A DNA stretch of 64,000 nucleotides. It comes from Blautia schinkii DSM 10518 (GTDB lineage: Bacteria > Bacillota > Clostridia > Lachnospirales > Lachnospiraceae). The DNA is taken from assembly GCA_000702025.1 (NCBI GenBank), contig JNKJ01000019.1, forward strand, positions 62,001 to 126,000, in the 5' to 3' direction. Within the stretch, counting starts at the first letter, position 1. Every line of letters starts with the position of its first letter. A program made the translations under genes and the position numbers. The notes under the pieces are model-generated. The model made no database searches, was not told the DNA's origin, and was given only the letters and a program-made list of their open reading frames with translations. This document shows positions 49,765 to 59,517 of this stretch, in pieces.

Positions 49765-50137
49765 CCATACTTTGTTCACCGCTTATCCCAAGGGAACCTG
49801 TATGCTTTTGTATGGGACACTCATCCTCATTGTACGCCATCGTTCCCTTCGCGTCAAAGGTCCCGAAATATTCCATGTTCACTCTTGCAGGCAGGTAAGC
49901 CGGGTCCAGCGCACAGGCTGCTCTGAAATGCTTCATTGCTCCCACATGGTCCCTCTGAGCCTCCAGAAGCAGTCCGTAGAGGTTCTGCGGCTCTGCATAA
50001 TCCGGATACTGTGAAAACAGCGGAATAAGCATTTTCCTGCACTCCTCAAATCTACCGTTGTCAATCAGCGTTCTCGCCTTTTTACTGCATTCATATAACC
50101 TCGTTCTAACCAATCCGTTATTATTCATATTTAACAT
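49745..50137 (-). CDS. Small TPR-repeat protein
   Basis: 130-aa soluble protein with about two tetratricopeptide-like units: RTLIDNGRFEECRKMLIPLFSQYPDYAEPQNLYGLLLEA, then DHVGAMKHFRAACALDPAYLPARVNM. It has an acidic C-terminal tail. TPR folds mediate protein contacts. GGAGAG is properly placed before the ATG. It lies downstream of kdpC on the same strand but has its own candidate promoter with repeated TGTGAG boxes. A link to potassium stress is possible but only positional. Its coding end is embedded in a terminator hairpin. Confidence 0.82.
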   Translation of the reverse strand: MLNMNNNGLVRTRLYECSKKARTLIDNGRFEECRKMLIPLFSQYPDYAEPQNLYGLLLEAQRDHVGAMKHFRAACALDPAYLPARVNMEYFGTFDAKGTMAYNEDECPIQKHTGSLGISGEQSMAAVLTI

Positions 50138-50212
50138 AAGTCATCTCTCCTTTATCTAAATCTTCTCTTTGTTTCTTTCTGATATTATTATAGAAGATAA
50201 GCTGTAAGACAG

Positions 50213-50255
50213 GTGTGAGATTTCCCGTTTTTCTGTGAGGATTGTGTGAGGATTG
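50213..50255 (-). promoter_or_regulatory. Direct-repeat operator upstream of the TPR gene
   Basis: TGTGAGGATTG is tandemly duplicated at 50234-50244 and 50245-50255, one helical turn apart. A further TGTGAG is at 50213, about two turns away. On the minus strand a TATAAT follows at about 50190, with no -35 hexamer, fitting activation by an OmpR/PhoB-type regulator such as KdpE. Confidence 0.5.
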
Positions 50256-50266
50256 TGCTGGGATAT

Positions 50267-50875
50267 TTAAGAAAGCAGCCCATCCAGAGCCAGATTCACC
50301 TTCAGCACATTGACTGCCGGCTCCCCAAACACCCCAAGGAAACGGCCCTTCGTATATTTTTCTATCACCTCCAGGACCTCCTCCTCAGAGATGCCTCTTG
50401 TCTCTGCGATTCTGCCCGCCTGGTACCTAGCGGCGGCAGGAGAAATATCAGGATCAAGACCGCTTCCCGAGCAGGTGACCAGATCCACTGGTATGGGTTC
50501 ACCTGCTTTGTCAGGATGAGCTTCCTGTATCCTCTCCACACGTTCTGCAATCATCTGCTGCAGTTCCTCTCCTGCCGGGCTTTTGTTGGAAGCGCCTGCA
50601 TACATAAGAGCCTCCCCCTTGTCATTTGAGTAAGTCCCTGTATCTACATTCATAATCCTGCCCCACAGATACTCATTCCCGGTAAACTGCTGGGCAAGAA
50701 ACGCGCTTCCGTATTTTTTGCCGTCTGCTCCCTCAATGATGGATCCGTTCGCCTGCTCTTTAAAGAAAAGCTGTGAGATGCCAGTGACAGCCAACGGATA
50801 GATGACACTGGTAAGTACCAGCATGATCACGAAGAATCCTGCTACTCTCGGAATAACCGACTTTATTGTTTTCAT
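50267..50875 (-). CDS. kdpC: Potassium-transporting ATPase KdpC subunit
   Basis: 202-aa single-pass membrane protein. It has one N-terminal helix (about 12-32), then an extracytoplasmic domain with the family motifs GSALLGQ-like KYGSAFLAQQF, YAGASNKSPA, PVDLVTCSGSGLDPDISPAAA and GRFLGVFGEPAVNVLKVNLAL. KdpC stabilises the KdpFABC complex, a high-affinity K+ uptake pump, and raises its ATP affinity. It starts 14 bp after kdpB. Confidence 0.97.
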   Translation of the reverse strand: MKTIKSVIPRVAGFFVIMLVLTSVIYPLAVTGISQLFFKEQANGSIIEGADGKKYGSAFLAQQFTGNEYLWGRIMNVDTGTYSNDKGEALMYAGASNKSPAGEELQQMIAERVERIQEAHPDKAGEPIPVDLVTCSGSGLDPDISPAAARYQAGRIAETRGISEEEVLEVIEKYTKGRFLGVFGEPAVNVLKVNLALDGLLS

Positions 50876-50889
50876 AATAATTCCCCTTT

Positions 50890-52962
50890 CTATCCCACGA
50901 TACCGGTCACGGTAATCAGCACGTCAATCACCTTGATTGCCGCAAAAGGAACGATAATTCCTCCGAGGCCATATACCAGCAGGTTTCCGGAAAGCATTTT
51001 TGCTGCCGGGACTTCTCTGTACTTCACCCCTTTAAGTGCAAGAGGAATGAGGCCGATGATAATAAGCGCGTTGTAAATAATCGCGGAGAGCACTGCGCTG
51101 TCCGCACTGTGCAGCCCCATAATATTCAGGGCGGAAAGTCCCGGATATAATCCCATGAAAAGAGCCGGGATGATGGCAAAATATTTTGCCACGTCATTTG
51201 CAATACTGAAGGTCGTCAGCGCTCCCCTTGTCATCAGAAGCTGCTTACCGATTTTTACAATCTCAATAAGCTTGGTGGGGGAAGAATCCAGGTCCACCAT
51301 ATTTCCCGCCTCCTTGGCAGCCTGTGTTCCTGTATTCATAGCCACTGCCACGTCTGCCTGTGCGAGAGCCGGGGCATCGTTTGTACCGTCGCCAGTCATA
51401 GCCACCAGATGACCTCTTTGCTGGTAATCCCGGATCATCTCAAGCTTGCCTTCCGGCGTGGCCTCTGCAAGGAAATCATCCACACCGGCTTCCGCTGCGA
51501 TGGATGCCGCTGTCAGAGGATTGTCGCCCGTGATCATGATTGTCTTAATGCCCATTTTTCTGAGATCAGCAAACTTCTCTTTCACACCCTGCTTTACAAT
51601 ATCCTTAAGCTGGATCACACCTACAACCCTGCCGTCCTTCGCCACCACAAGAGGTGTCCCTCCCTGGCTTGCGATTCTCGCGGCCGTTTCCTCACATGCC
51701 TTACTGAATACGCCGCCTTTTTCTTCCACATAAGCCTTTATGGCTTCAGCCGCGCCTTTACGGATTTCACTTCCTCTATAGTTGATGCCGCTCATTCTTG
51801 TCTTTGCCGTAAAGGGAACAAACTCTGCGTGAAGCTCAGCCATGTTTCTGCCACGCATATCGAATCTCTCCTTTGCAAGGACGACAATGCTTCTGCCCTC
51901 AGGCGTCTCATCAGCCAGGGAAGAGAGCTGGGCCGCATCCGCAACCTCCTCCTCCGTATGTCCGTCCACAGGGATAAACGCGTCCGCCTGCCTGTTGCCA
52001 AGGGTAATGGTACCGGTCTTGTCAAGAAGCAGAATATCCACATCACCTGCTGCCTCAATGGCACGGCCGCTCATAGCCAGCACATTAGCCTGATTCAGAC
52101 GGCTCATCCCCGCAATGCCGATTGCGGACAGCAGCGCGCCGATGGTTGTCGGCGCCAGACAGATAAGCAGGGCCACCAGGTTCGTGATTGAGGTAGGATT
52201 TACACTGCCCATCTGATCTGAGGAAAACACAGAATAGGAATAAAGGGATACCGTCACCAGCACAAAGATGATGGATAAGGCGACCAGGAAAAGCTGCAGC
52301 GCCAGCTCATTGGGGGTTTTCTTTCTCGAAGCACCCTCTACCATAGCAATCATTTTATCCATGAAGCCTTCTCCCGCATTGCTGGTAACCTTTATCACCA
52401 GCCAGTCGGAAATCACCGTCGTTCCGCCCGTGACAGCGCTTCTGTCGCCGCCGCTCTCACGGATAACCGGAGCAGATTCACCGGTAATCGCGCTTTCGTC
52501 AACAGACGCCGCACCGTCCACCACATCTCCGTCCGCCGGAATCTGCTCATTTGCTTTTACATAAACCAGATCTCCCTTTTTTAATTCTGTAGATTTTACC
52601 TGAACAATCTTGTCTTTATGTTCAATAGACTCAATTTTATTTGCCAGCACGTCTCTTCTGCCGGCTCTTAACGCATCTGCCTGCGCTTTGCCGCGGCCTT
52701 CCGCAATCGCTTCGGCAAAATTTCCAAAAAGCACGGTAAACCAAAGGATAACGGATATAGCCAGGATGTATCCCGGATGTGCGTCTCTCACCCCGGCAAG
52801 AGAAAACCCAAACATCACCAGAGTAAGAATTGCCGATATAAACACCATGAACATTACAGGATTTTTCACCTGCATTCTGGGATTAAGTTTCATAAATGAA
52901 TCCTTCATTGCGCGGCTCATAATTTTATGGTCGGCAAATATGTTCTTTTTCTTTTCGCTCAT
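50890..52962 (-). CDS. kdpB: Potassium-transporting P-type ATPase KdpB subunit
   Basis: 690-aa P-type ATPase that energises K+ uptake. The motifs run in order: [10 protein letters not shown] (actuator, TGES), [14 protein letters not shown] (phosphorylated Asp about residue 315), the nucleotide domain and [22 protein letters not shown] in the hinge. Seven hydrophobic segments are visible. Length and order are normal and no key residue is missing. AAGGGCG precedes the ATG. It sits between kdpA and kdpC with 14-bp gaps, so translation is coupled. Confidence 0.98.
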   Translation of the reverse strand: MSEKKKNIFADHKIMSRAMKDSFMKLNPRMQVKNPVMFMVFISAILTLVMFGFSLAGVRDAHPGYILAISVILWFTVLFGNFAEAIAEGRGKAQADALRAGRRDVLANKIESIEHKDKIVQVKSTELKKGDLVYVKANEQIPADGDVVDGAASVDESAITGESAPVIRESGGDRSAVTGGTTVISDWLVIKVTSNAGEGFMDKMIAMVEGASRKKTPNELALQLFLVALSIIFVLVTVSLYSYSVFSSDQMGSVNPTSITNLVALLICLAPTTIGALLSAIGIAGMSRLNQANVLAMSGRAIEAAGDVDILLLDKTGTITLGNRQADAFIPVDGHTEEEVADAAQLSSLADETPEGRSIVVLAKERFDMRGRNMAELHAEFVPFTAKTRMSGINYRGSEIRKGAAEAIKAYVEEKGGVFSKACEETAARIASQGGTPLVVAKDGRVVGVIQLKDIVKQGVKEKFADLRKMGIKTIMITGDNPLTAASIAAEAGVDDFLAEATPEGKLEMIRDYQQRGHLVAMTGDGTNDAPALAQADVAVAMNTGTQAAKEAGNMVDLDSSPTKLIEIVKIGKQLLMTRGALTTFSIANDVAKYFAIIPALFMGLYPGLSALNIMGLHSADSAVLSAIIYNALIIIGLIPLALKGVKYREVPAAKMLSGNLLVYGLGGIIVPFAAIKVIDVLITVTGIVG

Positions 52963-52976
52963 AACCTACGCCCTTT

Positions 52977-54728
52977 CTACACTGTCATCTGAAAATATTC
53001 TGCAATCGGTCCAAGGGACAGCGCCGGGAAAAAGCTCAGCGCGCCAATCAGCAGCACGATTACGATCAACAGGAAAATAAACATTGCGTTATGTGTAGGC
53101 AGTGTACCGGCACTTACCGCCACTTTTTTCTTCGCGGCCATATGCCCCGCAATTGCAAGTGTGGCAAACATAGGCACAAAGCGCACAAACAGCATAACAA
53201 GACCGATACTTACATTTAAAAACGGTGTATTTGCATTAAAGCCCGCAAAGGCGGAGCCGTTATTTCCTCCGGCTGAAGAGTAGGCGTACAACACCTCCGA
53301 CAAGCCGTGTGCTCCCGGGTTGTTAAGGCTGTCTGCCGTTGCCGGGAGAAGTGCTGCTATACCGCTGCCCGCCAATATCGCCACAGGTGTTGCCAGACAC
53401 ACCAGCACTGCCATCTTCATCTCAAAAGGTTCTATCTTTTTGCAAAGATACTCAGGCGTACGTCCGACCATCAGCCCTGCTATGAACACTGTCATAATGG
53501 CAAAACCAAGCATTCCGTACAGTCCGCAGCCCGTTCCGCCGAACACCACTTCGCCCAGCATCATCAAAAGCATAGGCACAAGTCCACCGATAGGCGTATA
53601 ACTGTCATGCATGGAGTTTACGGAACCGTTGGAAGCCGCTGTGGTAAATCCTGCCCACGTTGCTGATGTTGCGATTCCGAACCTGGTTTCCTTTCCTTCC
53701 ATATTTCCGCCTGCCTGGTCCTCAGCGCCGGTGTATACTACGCCGCTCTGTTCAATCTGCGGCGTACCCTTCTGCTCATTGTATCCGATCACCGCAAGCG
53801 CAGCGGCCAGCATAATGAACATGGCCAGGAAAATAGCTCTTCCCTGCCGTTTATCTTTTACATTCCGCCCAAAGGTAAAGCACAGAGCTACAGGAATCAG
53901 AAGAATTGCAATCATCTCCAGCAGGTTTGTAAAGGGATTGGGATTTTCAAGCGGATGCGCTGAATTATTACCGTAGAAACCACCGCCGTTTGTCCCGAGC
54001 TGCTTAATTGCAATCTGACTTGCCGCAGGTCCCAGAGGCACAACCCCTTTAGTAACCTCTGTTGTACTGCCGTCCTCGTTTTCCACCACAACAGGCTCTA
54101 CCAGATCAACCTCGTCATACGCACGGAAGGTTTGGGGAACACCCTGTGAGGCGATACACACAGACACGATCAGAGATAACGGAAGAAGTACATATACCAC
54201 TGTTCTCACCATGTCCGTATAAAAATTACCGATTCCTTTTTGCTTCACACGGATAAAGCCCCTGATCAAGGCAAATAATACAACAATCCCGACCGCCGCA
54301 GATACAAAGTTCTGGAAATTCAGCCCGATCATCTGCGAAAAATAACTGAGAGTACTCTCTCCGGAATACGCCTGCCAATTGGTGTTTGTCACAAAACTTG
54401 CCGCCGTATTAAATCCCAGATGCCAGCTCGTGCCGCCAATCCCTTCCGGATTAAGAGGCAGGACCTTCTGTATACAAAGAATAAGCCACAGCACACCCAG
54501 GCTTATGACACTGAACACACCCACACATGCGGCATATTTCCTCCAGTGCATATCCTCTTTTTTATCAACCTTTAATACCTTGTAAATCCCGTTTTCCACC
54601 GGGACAAGAATTCTGGAAAGAAAGACGTGCTCTCCATTCATAACCTTTCCGATATACGCGCCCAACGGGATCGCCAGTCCCACCAAAATCAAACAATACA
54701 GCGCCATCTGAATCACTACATTCGTCAT
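52977..54728 (-). CDS. kdpA: Potassium-transporting ATPase KdpA subunit
   Basis: 583-aa K+-channel-like subunit with about ten transmembrane helices. It carries four degenerate selectivity-filter repeats, including TNTNWQAYSGE, QLGTNGGGFYGNNSAHP, the SVNSMHDSYTP region and SSAGGNNGSAFAGFNANTP. It belongs to the same superfamily as TrkH/KtrB. The ATG overlaps the kdpF stop. Confidence 0.98.
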   Translation of the reverse strand: MTNVVIQMALYCLILVGLAIPLGAYIGKVMNGEHVFLSRILVPVENGIYKVLKVDKKEDMHWRKYAACVGVFSVISLGVLWLILCIQKVLPLNPEGIGGTSWHLGFNTAASFVTNTNWQAYSGESTLSYFSQMIGLNFQNFVSAAVGIVVLFALIRGFIRVKQKGIGNFYTDMVRTVVYVLLPLSLIVSVCIASQGVPQTFRAYDEVDLVEPVVVENEDGSTTEVTKGVVPLGPAASQIAIKQLGTNGGGFYGNNSAHPLENPNPFTNLLEMIAILLIPVALCFTFGRNVKDKRQGRAIFLAMFIMLAAALAVIGYNEQKGTPQIEQSGVVYTGAEDQAGGNMEGKETRFGIATSATWAGFTTAASNGSVNSMHDSYTPIGGLVPMLLMMLGEVVFGGTGCGLYGMLGFAIMTVFIAGLMVGRTPEYLCKKIEPFEMKMAVLVCLATPVAILAGSGIAALLPATADSLNNPGAHGLSEVLYAYSSAGGNNGSAFAGFNANTPFLNVSIGLVMLFVRFVPMFATLAIAGHMAAKKKVAVSAGTLPTHNAMFIFLLIVIVLLIGALSFFPALSLGPIAEYFQMTV

Positions 54729-54814
54729 TGTTTATCTCCTCTCAACAAAATCACCGCCAGATAAATCAATATCAGCACCGCAGTCACACCTATGATACCC
54801 ATTAAAACTGACAT
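54725..54814 (-). CDS. kdpF: KdpF small membrane subunit (29 aa)
   Basis: 29-aa single-helix peptide, MSVLMGIIGVTAVL then ILIYLAVILLRGDKQ, with GGAGG ahead of the start. Its stop overlaps the kdpA ATG. It has the length, hydrophobicity, basic end and position of KdpF, which stabilises the Kdp pump. The leader before it (54815-55069) contains a TATGCTAC -10-like block at 54928-54935 without a -35 box. An AT-rich TTTATAAAAATTTTACG stretch lies further upstream (about 54975-54991) and could be the KdpE target. Confidence 0.93.
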   Translation of the reverse strand: MSVLMGIIGVTAVLILIYLAVILLRGDKQ

Positions 54815-55069
54815 CTCTTACTCCTCCTTTACTTTGAAAGTCCCGGACGGCTGTCGCCCAGACGGGCAATTAATCTTACACAGCTCTTGCACATCTGTAC
54901 AAACATTCCGCTTAGGATGGAAAGATAGTAGCATAGGCGGCCGTTAAGATTCCATACGCAATAACAGGCGCAAACGTAAAATTTTTATAAAGGAAGTAAA
55001 ACAATCGAGAAACAAAACAATCAGGGACGCAAGCCGTAATCGTTTTGCGACACAAAAAAGAGACGTCCT

Positions 55070-55768
55070 CTACACGTCTCTCAATCGGTATCCCACCCCT
55101 ACCTCTGTAAACAAATACTGCGGATTCGCGGGTGTTTTTTCTACCTTTCTGCGCAGTCCCGCCATCAGGGTGCGGAGCGCCTGCGTATCAGTTCCGTAAC
55201 CATTCCCCCAGATTTCCCGGATAATATATGAGGTGGTAAGCACCTTACCCGGGTTTTTCATAAAAAGCGACATGAGACTAAATTCCATAGGCGTGAGGTG
55301 AAGAGGCTGCTCTTCCATAAATGCCGCGTGCTTTTCCATATCAAGTACCAGCTCCCCTACCTGGCAGACCGCCTGGGTTTTTGGCAGCGCGCTCCTGTAC
55401 AGATGGCGCAGCGCCACCCGTATCCTTGCCAGAAGCTCCGTCGCTGAAAACGGCTTTGTAAGATAATCGTCCGCCCCCGCATCCAGGGCAGCCGCCTTTT
55501 CCTTATCCTGGTCCCTGGCCGACACTACAAGGATAGGAAGCTCTGACCACTCCCGTACCTTCCGTATCACCTCCATGCCATCCACATCCGGGAGTCCGAG
55601 ATCCAGAAGCACCATATCAATCTGCTCTGACACAAGCTTTTTTAAAGCCGTCTGGGCATTTCCCGCAGTGATACACGAAAACCCCTCACTTTTGAGGGCA
55701 AATACGATAAAATTTCTGATCTGTACATCATCCTCCACTACGAGAATTGTTTCATGGTATTGTGTCAT
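55070..55768 (-). CDS. kdpE: KdpE-type response regulator, copy 1
   Basis: 232-aa OmpR/KdpE-family regulator. The receiver has VVEDD, phospho-acceptor Asp in LLDLGLPDVDG (about residue 56), VSARDQDKEKAAALDAGADDYLTKPF and the winged-helix domain at 135-230 ending VGVGYRLRDV. It is one of two KdpE proteins in the window and the one directly ahead of kdpFABC (255 bp). Its kinase partner is probably the truncated KdpD encoded 95 bp upstream. Confidence 0.95.
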   Translation of the reverse strand: MTQYHETILVVEDDVQIRNFIVFALKSEGFSCITAGNAQTALKKLVSEQIDMVLLDLGLPDVDGMEVIRKVREWSELPILVVSARDQDKEKAAALDAGADDYLTKPFSATELLARIRVALRHLYRSALPKTQAVCQVGELVLDMEKHAAFMEEQPLHLTPMEFSLMSLFMKNPGKVLTTSYIIREIWGNGYGTDTQALRTLMAGLRRKVEKTPANPQYLFTEVGVGYRLRDV

Positions 55769-55863
55769 ATTGTTTTCACTCTCCTTCTAAACACATATAT
55801 CTGACAGCACTGAGGCAAATTGCAGACATAAATTGCAGACGCAGCTCTTCAAGTACGCTCCGG

Positions 55864-57369
55864 TCATTCCAGAGGCAGGGTAAATATGAATTCAGCCCCT
55901 CCTCCGTCCGCACGGTTCTGCGCTGTAATCTCTCCTCCGTGCGCTTCCACGATCGTCTTGCAGATACTAAGGCCAAGCCCGATTCCCTTTCTCGCGTCCA
56001 CCGGCCTGCACCGCGAGGTATAAAAAGTCTCGAAAATCTTGGGCAGATCCTCCTCCGTAATACCGTCTCCTGTGTCACTCACTTTAAAGGTGACGAATTT
56101 ATCCGTTTGATCCTTTTTCACAGTTATTTTTATCTGTCCGTTGTCAGGCGTATGCTTTGCCGCGTTGTCGAGAAGATTGACAAGTGTCTGCATGATCAGC
56201 TTCCCATCCATGGGAACTACAAGGATCTCCCCCGGCACATCCACCTCTATCTTTCGCTCCGGCTCTCTCCTTCTCATCTGCTCCAAGGCCCCGCCCACAA
56301 TCTCCTCAACCACCTGCGGCTCTTTGTTCAGAATCGGAGCTCCGCTTTGCAGCCGGGTAAGGCTCAAAATATTTTCCACAAGAGAGTACAGCCACCTGGC
56401 ATCCTTCCAGATTCCCTCCGCCATCTCATAGCGGGGATCCTCCTGATCTGACATACGTACGATCACCTCGGCGGTACCCATAATCCCGGAAAGCGGTGTA
56501 CGCAGATCATGCGAGATTGCCCGCAGCAGATTTCCCCTGTATCTCTCCTGCTCTATTTCGTGCAGGGACTTTATCCGGCTCTGCAGGGAGTGGATTCTCG
56601 AAAGAGCCAGCGCAGTACATTTGGCGGCGGAATCCAAAAAGCTCCTGTGGCTCTCCTGAAAAGCAGCGGCCTGCTCCTTAGGAAGGCGGACTGCTCCCAA
56701 GAGCTTTTCCTCCCGGATGGGATATTCATAGAATTCGCTGATAATTCCTCCCGTATCGCCCAACGCACGAAGACTTCGCACATATTTGTCTCTTTCCACG
56801 AGCACCCGTTGAACCTGCCTTCCCTCTCCCATCTGCTGGACAAAGGTTTCCGGCGGGCAGCCGTCCTCATCGAAGCACACACACGCTGCATCACATTTCA
56901 GGAAGTGGCTGACGCACTCCGCCACAGCAGAGGAAACGCCCGGCAGGTTCCCGCATTCTACAAGCTGGCTTGTAAGCCTGTACAGCTCCTTCGCCTCCTC
57001 CTCACGCCTTCTGGCTGCAAGAATATTTTCCCGCATTTTTGATGTCAGGGTACTGGTGACAAAGGATACAATGGTCATAATTACAAAGGTGACCATATAT
57101 CCCGGATTATCCACATCCAGTGAATGATAAGGACTGGTAAAAAAGTAATTGTATGCCAGCGTCGCGGCCACCGAGGTCATGATTCCATACAAAAAGCCCT
57201 GCGATAAGGTAGCCGTTATCACTACACTTAAAATGTAAAGCAGCACAATATTTGTTTCCAGAAATCCTGCAGCTCGGAACGCATAGCCCCCAAGAGTCGC
57301 CCCGCACAAAGTCACAATGCTCACGACGATTCCGGCAAACGCCGGATTCTCCCGATTTTTCTTTGTCAT
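55864..57369 (-). CDS. KdpD-like histidine kinase lacking the N-terminal sensor domain
   Basis: 501-aa protein corresponding to the C-terminal part of KdpD. It has four close transmembrane helices (DUF4118, about residues 10-105, with YNYFFTSPYHSL), a short coiled coil, a GAF-like domain and a complete kinase: LLRAISHDLRTPLSGIMG (His), LVNLLDNAAKHTPDNG, VSDTGDGI and GIGLGLSIC. It lacks the cytoplasmic KdpD nucleotide-binding and Usp domains. The start at 57369 is seven bases after GGAGG. Six codons or fewer separate it from a sensor-only KdpD, so the pair may work together. It is not a simple broken gene because both proteins keep their own DUF4118 and GAF regions. Confidence 0.93.
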   Translation of the reverse strand: MTKKNRENPAFAGIVVSIVTLCGATLGGYAFRAAGFLETNIVLLYILSVVITATLSQGFLYGIMTSVAATLAYNYFFTSPYHSLDVDNPGYMVTFVIMTIVSFVTSTLTSKMRENILAARRREEEAKELYRLTSQLVECGNLPGVSSAVAECVSHFLKCDAACVCFDEDGCPPETFVQQMGEGRQVQRVLVERDKYVRSLRALGDTGGIISEFYEYPIREEKLLGAVRLPKEQAAAFQESHRSFLDSAAKCTALALSRIHSLQSRIKSLHEIEQERYRGNLLRAISHDLRTPLSGIMGTAEVIVRMSDQEDPRYEMAEGIWKDARWLYSLVENILSLTRLQSGAPILNKEPQVVEEIVGGALEQMRRREPERKIEVDVPGEILVVPMDGKLIMQTLVNLLDNAAKHTPDNGQIKITVKKDQTDKFVTFKVSDTGDGITEEDLPKIFETFYTSRCRPVDARKGIGLGLSICKTIVEAHGGEITAQNRADGGGAEFIFTLPLE

Positions 57370-57381
57370 AATCATGCCTCC

Positions 57382-59499
57382 TTACCCGTAAAACCGTTCC
57401 AGCACAAGTCCTGCCTCATTCATAATGCCGCTTAAAAGACTGTACTCAAACTCCGGGATTTTCCCGTCCTCACCCAACTCAATCCCCACTACCGCATAGG
57501 TCCTGTCCCCGGTGCTTAACGGCGCGTAAAAGAGACTGCACATGGGAAGAGAATGTGTGGTCTTGCCTGCTCTGTGCCCATTGTTGATCACCCATTGCGC
57601 GGCGCTCCTCTCCTGCTGGTTATTGTAGCTGTTCATAGTGGATTTCCTCACACCGGGCCGCACAAAATACCGCGGCCCCACCATCTCTCCGTTTTTGTCT
57701 CTCCAATAGATAACAATACAGAGATTGAGGAGCTTCACAGCCTGCTCTCCCACCTCCTTGATCACCTCATCCACATTTTTCACCCGCCTGAGCTTGCGGC
57801 TGTTCTCCAGGAGTATGCCTGTCCGGCTAGCAACCTTGGCATTTTCCCTGGCACTGCTTTTCACCCTTGCCATAAGGGTCGAAGTAAGAAAGGCGACCGT
57901 AAACATGATGGCAAAGGTAACAGGGTATTCCTTGTCATATGCTTGAAGCGTATAATACGGGTTTGTAAAAAAGAAGTTAAAAAGGATAACGCTCAGGACC
58001 GAGGCAGCCGCGGAATATAATCTTCCCTCTGTACATAAGGCTGTGAGAATACAGCCTAAAAGATATATCATTATAATATTAGCCTCTGAAAACCGCAGTC
58101 TGGCAAAGCCCTGCCCAATCAGCGTGGTTGCAGCCAAAATAACCGTCATGACCAGAAGATTTGCAAGAAACTTTTTTGCGCGTTCTTCGTTCTGCCCTGT
58201 CACTCCGGTTCTACTGTCATAAGCAGCCCTCGGCCTGTTGTTATATTGTGCTCCCTTTTTATGCTCTCCCCCCTTGTATATTCCGCTTTTATACATCCCG
58301 CTTATATGTGTCTCTCTTCTATACGGAAAGGAATTTGTATCCGGAATGATATAAATATCAAGATTTGGTGCATATCTGGATATCTGCTCGGAAAGTGTCC
58401 CCTTTGTACGGCCCAGGAACACGCGGTGTGTGGTTCTGCCCATAACAATTTTAGAAATATTTTCAATTTTCGCGTATTCTGCTATAAGATATGCAATATC
58501 CTGTCCAAACACGGTGACCACCTCCGCACCTAAGGTCTTTGCAAGCCGGATATTCTCATCCAGCATCTGCCTTGTGCGTGCGTCGGCATTTTTCAGTGCT
58601 GGTGTTTCCACACACAGTGCGGTAAATTTCGCGCGAAAGGCATAAGAAAGGCGGGCTGCCGTCCTGATCACTTTCGCACAGGTGAAGGAGGGTGACACGC
58701 ACGTCAGAATGTGCTCCCCCGTATAATAATCGGTATGCCCGCTGATATTTCTTTCTTCTGTGGCAAGGCGGTTCACCCTGTCAGCTGTGCTCCTGAGTGC
58801 AATCTCACGAAGGGCAATAAGCTTTTCCTTTGTAAAAAAATTAGCCAACGCCCTCTCTGCCTGGAATTTCTTATAGACCTTTCCCTCGTCAAGCCGTTCA
58901 ATCAGGTCATCCGGCTCAATGTCCACCAGTTCCACCTGGTCCGCACCCTGAAATACACTGTCCGGCACTGTCTCCTTCACTCTGATATTCGTGATGTTCC
59001 CCACAAGATCGTTCAGACTCTCAATGTGTTGGATGTTGAGGGTTGTATATACGTCGATTCCTGCGCCCAGCAGCTCCTCGATATCCTGGTATCTTTTTTC
59101 ATGGCGCATTCCCTCCGCGTTCGTGTGGGCAAATTCATCCACCAGAAGAAGCGCTGGCTTCCTTAAAAGTGCTTTGTCAAGGTCAAACTCCCGCAGAGTG
59201 ATTCCTTTATATTCCACGGAAAGAAAGGGCAGCACTTCCAGCCCCTCCGCCATAGCCTCTGTCTCAGGTCTGGCGTGGGGCTCCACATACCCGGCCACAA
59301 CATCCATGCCCTTGCTTTTGAGCGCATGGGCGGCCTCCAGCATGGCATAGGTCTTTCCCACCCCGGCAGCATAACCCAGAAATATCTTCAGTCTGCCCCT
59401 GCTGCCAGCCGCGGATTTTCTCTCATCCTGCCTGATTTTCTCTAAAAAAACCTCCGGTCCAGGCCTCTCCTCCTCCGGATACAAGCTTTTTCCTTCCAT
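57382..59499 (-). CDS. KdpD-like sensor lacking the kinase domain
   Basis: 705-aa protein with the KdpD N-terminal domain (GYAAGVGKT Walker A at about 43, LLLVDEFAHTN about 120, YTTLNIQHIESLND) and a Usp domain (HILTCVSPS, IVMGRTTH about 350). An unusual Tyr/Gly-rich linker (SGMYKSGIYKGGEHKKG about 420) follows, then four DUF4118 helices (about 465-560) and a GAF-like domain. It stops there: no His-containing dimerisation or ATPase domain follows. The end ALVLERFYG coincides with where the kinase would begin. GAGGCAG precedes the ATG. It could tune the neighbouring kinase as a separate K+, ATP or c-di-AMP sensing subunit. Confidence 0.92.
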   Translation of the reverse strand: MEGKSLYPEEERPGPEVFLEKIRQDERKSAAGSRGRLKIFLGYAAGVGKTYAMLEAAHALKSKGMDVVAGYVEPHARPETEAMAEGLEVLPFLSVEYKGITLREFDLDKALLRKPALLLVDEFAHTNAEGMRHEKRYQDIEELLGAGIDVYTTLNIQHIESLNDLVGNITNIRVKETVPDSVFQGADQVELVDIEPDDLIERLDEGKVYKKFQAERALANFFTKEKLIALREIALRSTADRVNRLATEERNISGHTDYYTGEHILTCVSPSFTCAKVIRTAARLSYAFRAKFTALCVETPALKNADARTRQMLDENIRLAKTLGAEVVTVFGQDIAYLIAEYAKIENISKIVMGRTTHRVFLGRTKGTLSEQISRYAPNLDIYIIPDTNSFPYRRETHISGMYKSGIYKGGEHKKGAQYNNRPRAAYDSRTGVTGQNEERAKKFLANLLVMTVILAATTLIGQGFARLRFSEANIIMIYLLGCILTALCTEGRLYSAAASVLSVILFNFFFTNPYYTLQAYDKEYPVTFAIMFTVAFLTSTLMARVKSSARENAKVASRTGILLENSRKLRRVKNVDEVIKEVGEQAVKLLNLCIVIYWRDKNGEMVGPRYFVRPGVRKSTMNSYNNQQERSAAQWVINNGHRAGKTTHSLPMCSLFYAPLSTGDRTYAVVGIELGEDGKIPEFEYSLLSGIMNEAGLVLERFYG

Positions 59500-59517
59500 A
59501 CTGCTGCCTCTTACTTT

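Noticed and set aside
54815-55069. Possible c-di-AMP (ydaO-type) riboswitch before kdpF
   Set aside because: Such switches often precede potassium genes, but the conserved GGGG-containing core motifs are not recognisable here; only scattered complementarities are seen.
55864-59499. A single kdpD gene broken by a frameshift
   Set aside because: Both products contain their own DUF4118 helices and GAF region and separate ribosome binding sites, so joining them would duplicate domains.
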